Source: Nitzschia sp. pyKryTriq1 (Eukaryota > Bacillariophyta > Bacillariophyceae > Bacillariales > Bacillariaceae). From it: 64,000 nucleotides of DNA. The stretch lies in the NCBI GenBank assembly GCA_956465555.1, contig OY101118.1, positions 62,001-126,000 of the forward strand. The letters run 5' to 3'. Shown piece after piece: positions 62,594-64,000 of the stretch. Both the position numbers and the translations under genes were made by a program. Numbering within the stretch: the first letter of the stretch is position 1; each line of letters opens with the position of its first letter. The notes under the pieces were generated by a model. That model was given only the letters and a program-made list of their open reading frames with translations. It did not search any database and had not been told where the DNA came from.

Positions 62594-64000
62594 ATGATTT
62601 CTTCCGTCAAAACTCTTCAACTCTCACTTCTCGTCTTGACCTTGTCGACGCTTTCGACCAGCATCGCGGCAGCAGACTATGCGAAGCAGCAGCAGCATGG
62701 TGGTGTTGCCTCGATCCGTGGTGGACGTATTTTGCAAGAGATGGACGACGACTTGGAAGATACTACCACTACTACCATTGCGCCCATGTCGGCCGACGAC
62801 GAGGATGAATCCGCCGCCTCCGAAATCGAAGAACCTTCGGTCGAAGGCGAAGAACCTTCCGTCGACGACTCGGAAGATGGCGAAATGTCGTCTCGATCAG
62901 GAGTCATTGCCCCGACCAAACGCAAGTGCACTACTGGTAAGTTGTTCGCTCTTTCCTTGATTCCTTCCTTTGAATTACTTGCCTCTCCTCACTTTCTGCC
63001 TATAATGCTTCTTTTGGGGGGGGTCAGAACAATCCAAGGGCAGTGTCAACTTTGAATGCAAGGCTTCTACCGATGATGGTATTTCCGAAATCAAGGACAA
63101 GATCACATTCAAGGTCGGCGCCACCAAGGGAGACTTTTTGAAAATCAAGGTTGAATATGAAAATGAAATCGAAGACGTGGCCACGGAAATGGAAAGTGAA
63201 GTCGAGACTCAATACACTTTGGTCTACGATCGTATCATTGAATACCGCAAGGCCAGCAGCAGCAGTACTACTACTAGTGGCGGTGACGATCATTATGAAT
63301 GGGGTGTCGATCAAGTCGTTGCCGAGTGGAAAATGGACACTTGGGACAATCTTTCTGCCTTGGCGACGGATGGCAACTTGTTGACCTTTTCCGCCTCGGA
63401 CGGTGTAGCCACCTTTACCTTTACCATTGCCCAAAGCGACTCGATGGATCTGACTACCAACAAGATGAAGATTGACTTTTTGTTGGAAAACTATCCTTGG
63501 GATGCCTCGGGTGATACCTTTGTCGCGTTGATCAGCCACATTGAGACGGAACGCAAGACCAAAATCGACGGAGAAGATGGAAGCGATAGCGTCTCGGAAG
63601 TATCGATTGATTTCCAAGAAGCTGTCGATACCGCTGGATTCATCCCCTTTGGAGATTATACCTGGGAGACCACTGCTGAAGCGACTGTCTTTTCGACTAG
63701 CGGTGGTGCTATCGAGGATGTGGTGATCAATGGAACTACGGACACAACCGGCGAAGTCATTGCTGTCGAGCGCATGGCAGATGGGGACAACACGACTAAT
63801 ACCACCGGTACTGTTCTCAAGACAAGCGGCGATATCACAACGATCGTCTCGGTGATTGCCTCGTCGGCTCCTGCCAATCCTGATTTGGACTATACCGAGA
63901 TTGCCTTTTCGTTTGTCGGTGCCGCTCAAGGAGCCGATCGTATTTACTGGGATCCCGAAGCTGGAGTCGGATACGGGTCGTCGGCCGCTCGTGTGGCCGG
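62594..64000 (+). CDS. Secreted acidic protein, 5' part, runs off window
   Basis: Exons 62594-62936 and 63028 to beyond 64000; the 91-nt GTAAGT...GGTCAG intron joins KCTT to EQSKGSVNFECK in frame. Signal peptide MISSVKTLQLSLLVLTLSTLSTSIAA is followed by a Glu/Asp/Ser-rich acidic linker, then a long beta-rich domain: SVNFECKASTDDGISEIKDK, IEYRKASSS, LVYDRIIEY and WDNLSALATDGNLLTFSA. Later VDTAGFIPFGDYTWETTAEA and DRIYWDPEAGVG appear. The last block (IYWDP.AGVG) resembles the conserved end of a family of secreted diatom proteins, which I know only as hypothetical. The gene is incomplete at the right edge, with 437 codons visible. Likely exported; no catalytic motif seen. Confidence 0.8.

Overview
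The window looks like nuclear DNA of a pennate diatom, with Seminavis/Nitzschia-type genomes the closest match I can suggest. The basis is: short GT-AG introns (74-296 nt); an HSF transcription factor; an ankyrin protein with the diatom plastid presequence (signal peptide followed by SSAF/S); spondin and MACPF secreted proteins; Asn/Gln/Ser/Ala/Thr homopolymer runs in almost every protein; and intergenic DNA packed with CTACTAGTAGTA and GTACCGGTACC palindromes. Species assignment is inference. No rRNA, tRNA, CRISPR array or bacterial-type operon was seen.

Left part (1-27 kb) holds mostly single, unrelated genes: a secreted Cys-rich protein (360-1401), a glycine-zipper membrane protein (2482-3204), a SANT/Myb-like coiled-coil protein (3973-5892, minus), an NmrA-like oxidoreductase (8442-9422, minus), a nested direct repeat of unknown origin (9757-10645), a six-exon gene (11132-16974, minus), a GPI-type spondin protein (18421-19674), an FKBP12-like isomerase (20696-21034, minus) with an orphan 126-bp copy nearby, and a secreted MACPF protein (22847-25744). 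By my splice reconstruction the six-exon gene fuses an HEFAH-bearing membrane domain, a class-II glutamine amidotransferase domain, SIS sugar-isomerase modules, a second membrane region and two EF hands.

Middle part (27.8-55.3 kb) looks like a lineage-specific expansion. Two plus-strand paralogues share the core GAGAIWGFSEACGLRRPE. They are followed by a minus-strand array of five intact genes plus relics: three coiled-coil proteins at 31545, 34638 and 39268, and two CGEYE-repeat proteins at 46323 (2040 aa) and 53611. All five share a short Cys...ILxxMM-type C-terminal motif. Repeated 3' ends show that the array grew by segmental duplication of a convergent gene pair. Inside it sits a 1.6-kb DNA transposon (36773-38387) with TTAA target duplications and terminal inverted repeats; it carries one Zn-binding P2X7R-C-like ORF. 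Mitochondrial GrpE (42027-42953) and a sulfotransferase-like gene (44006-45429) also lie within the array.

Right part (56-64 kb): an HSF (56798-58063), the plastid-targeted ankyrin protein (59198-61654), and the 5' part of a secreted acidic protein that runs off the window (62594-64000). Intergenic gaps are about 0.25-2.5 kb and consist mainly of microsatellites and short palindromes.
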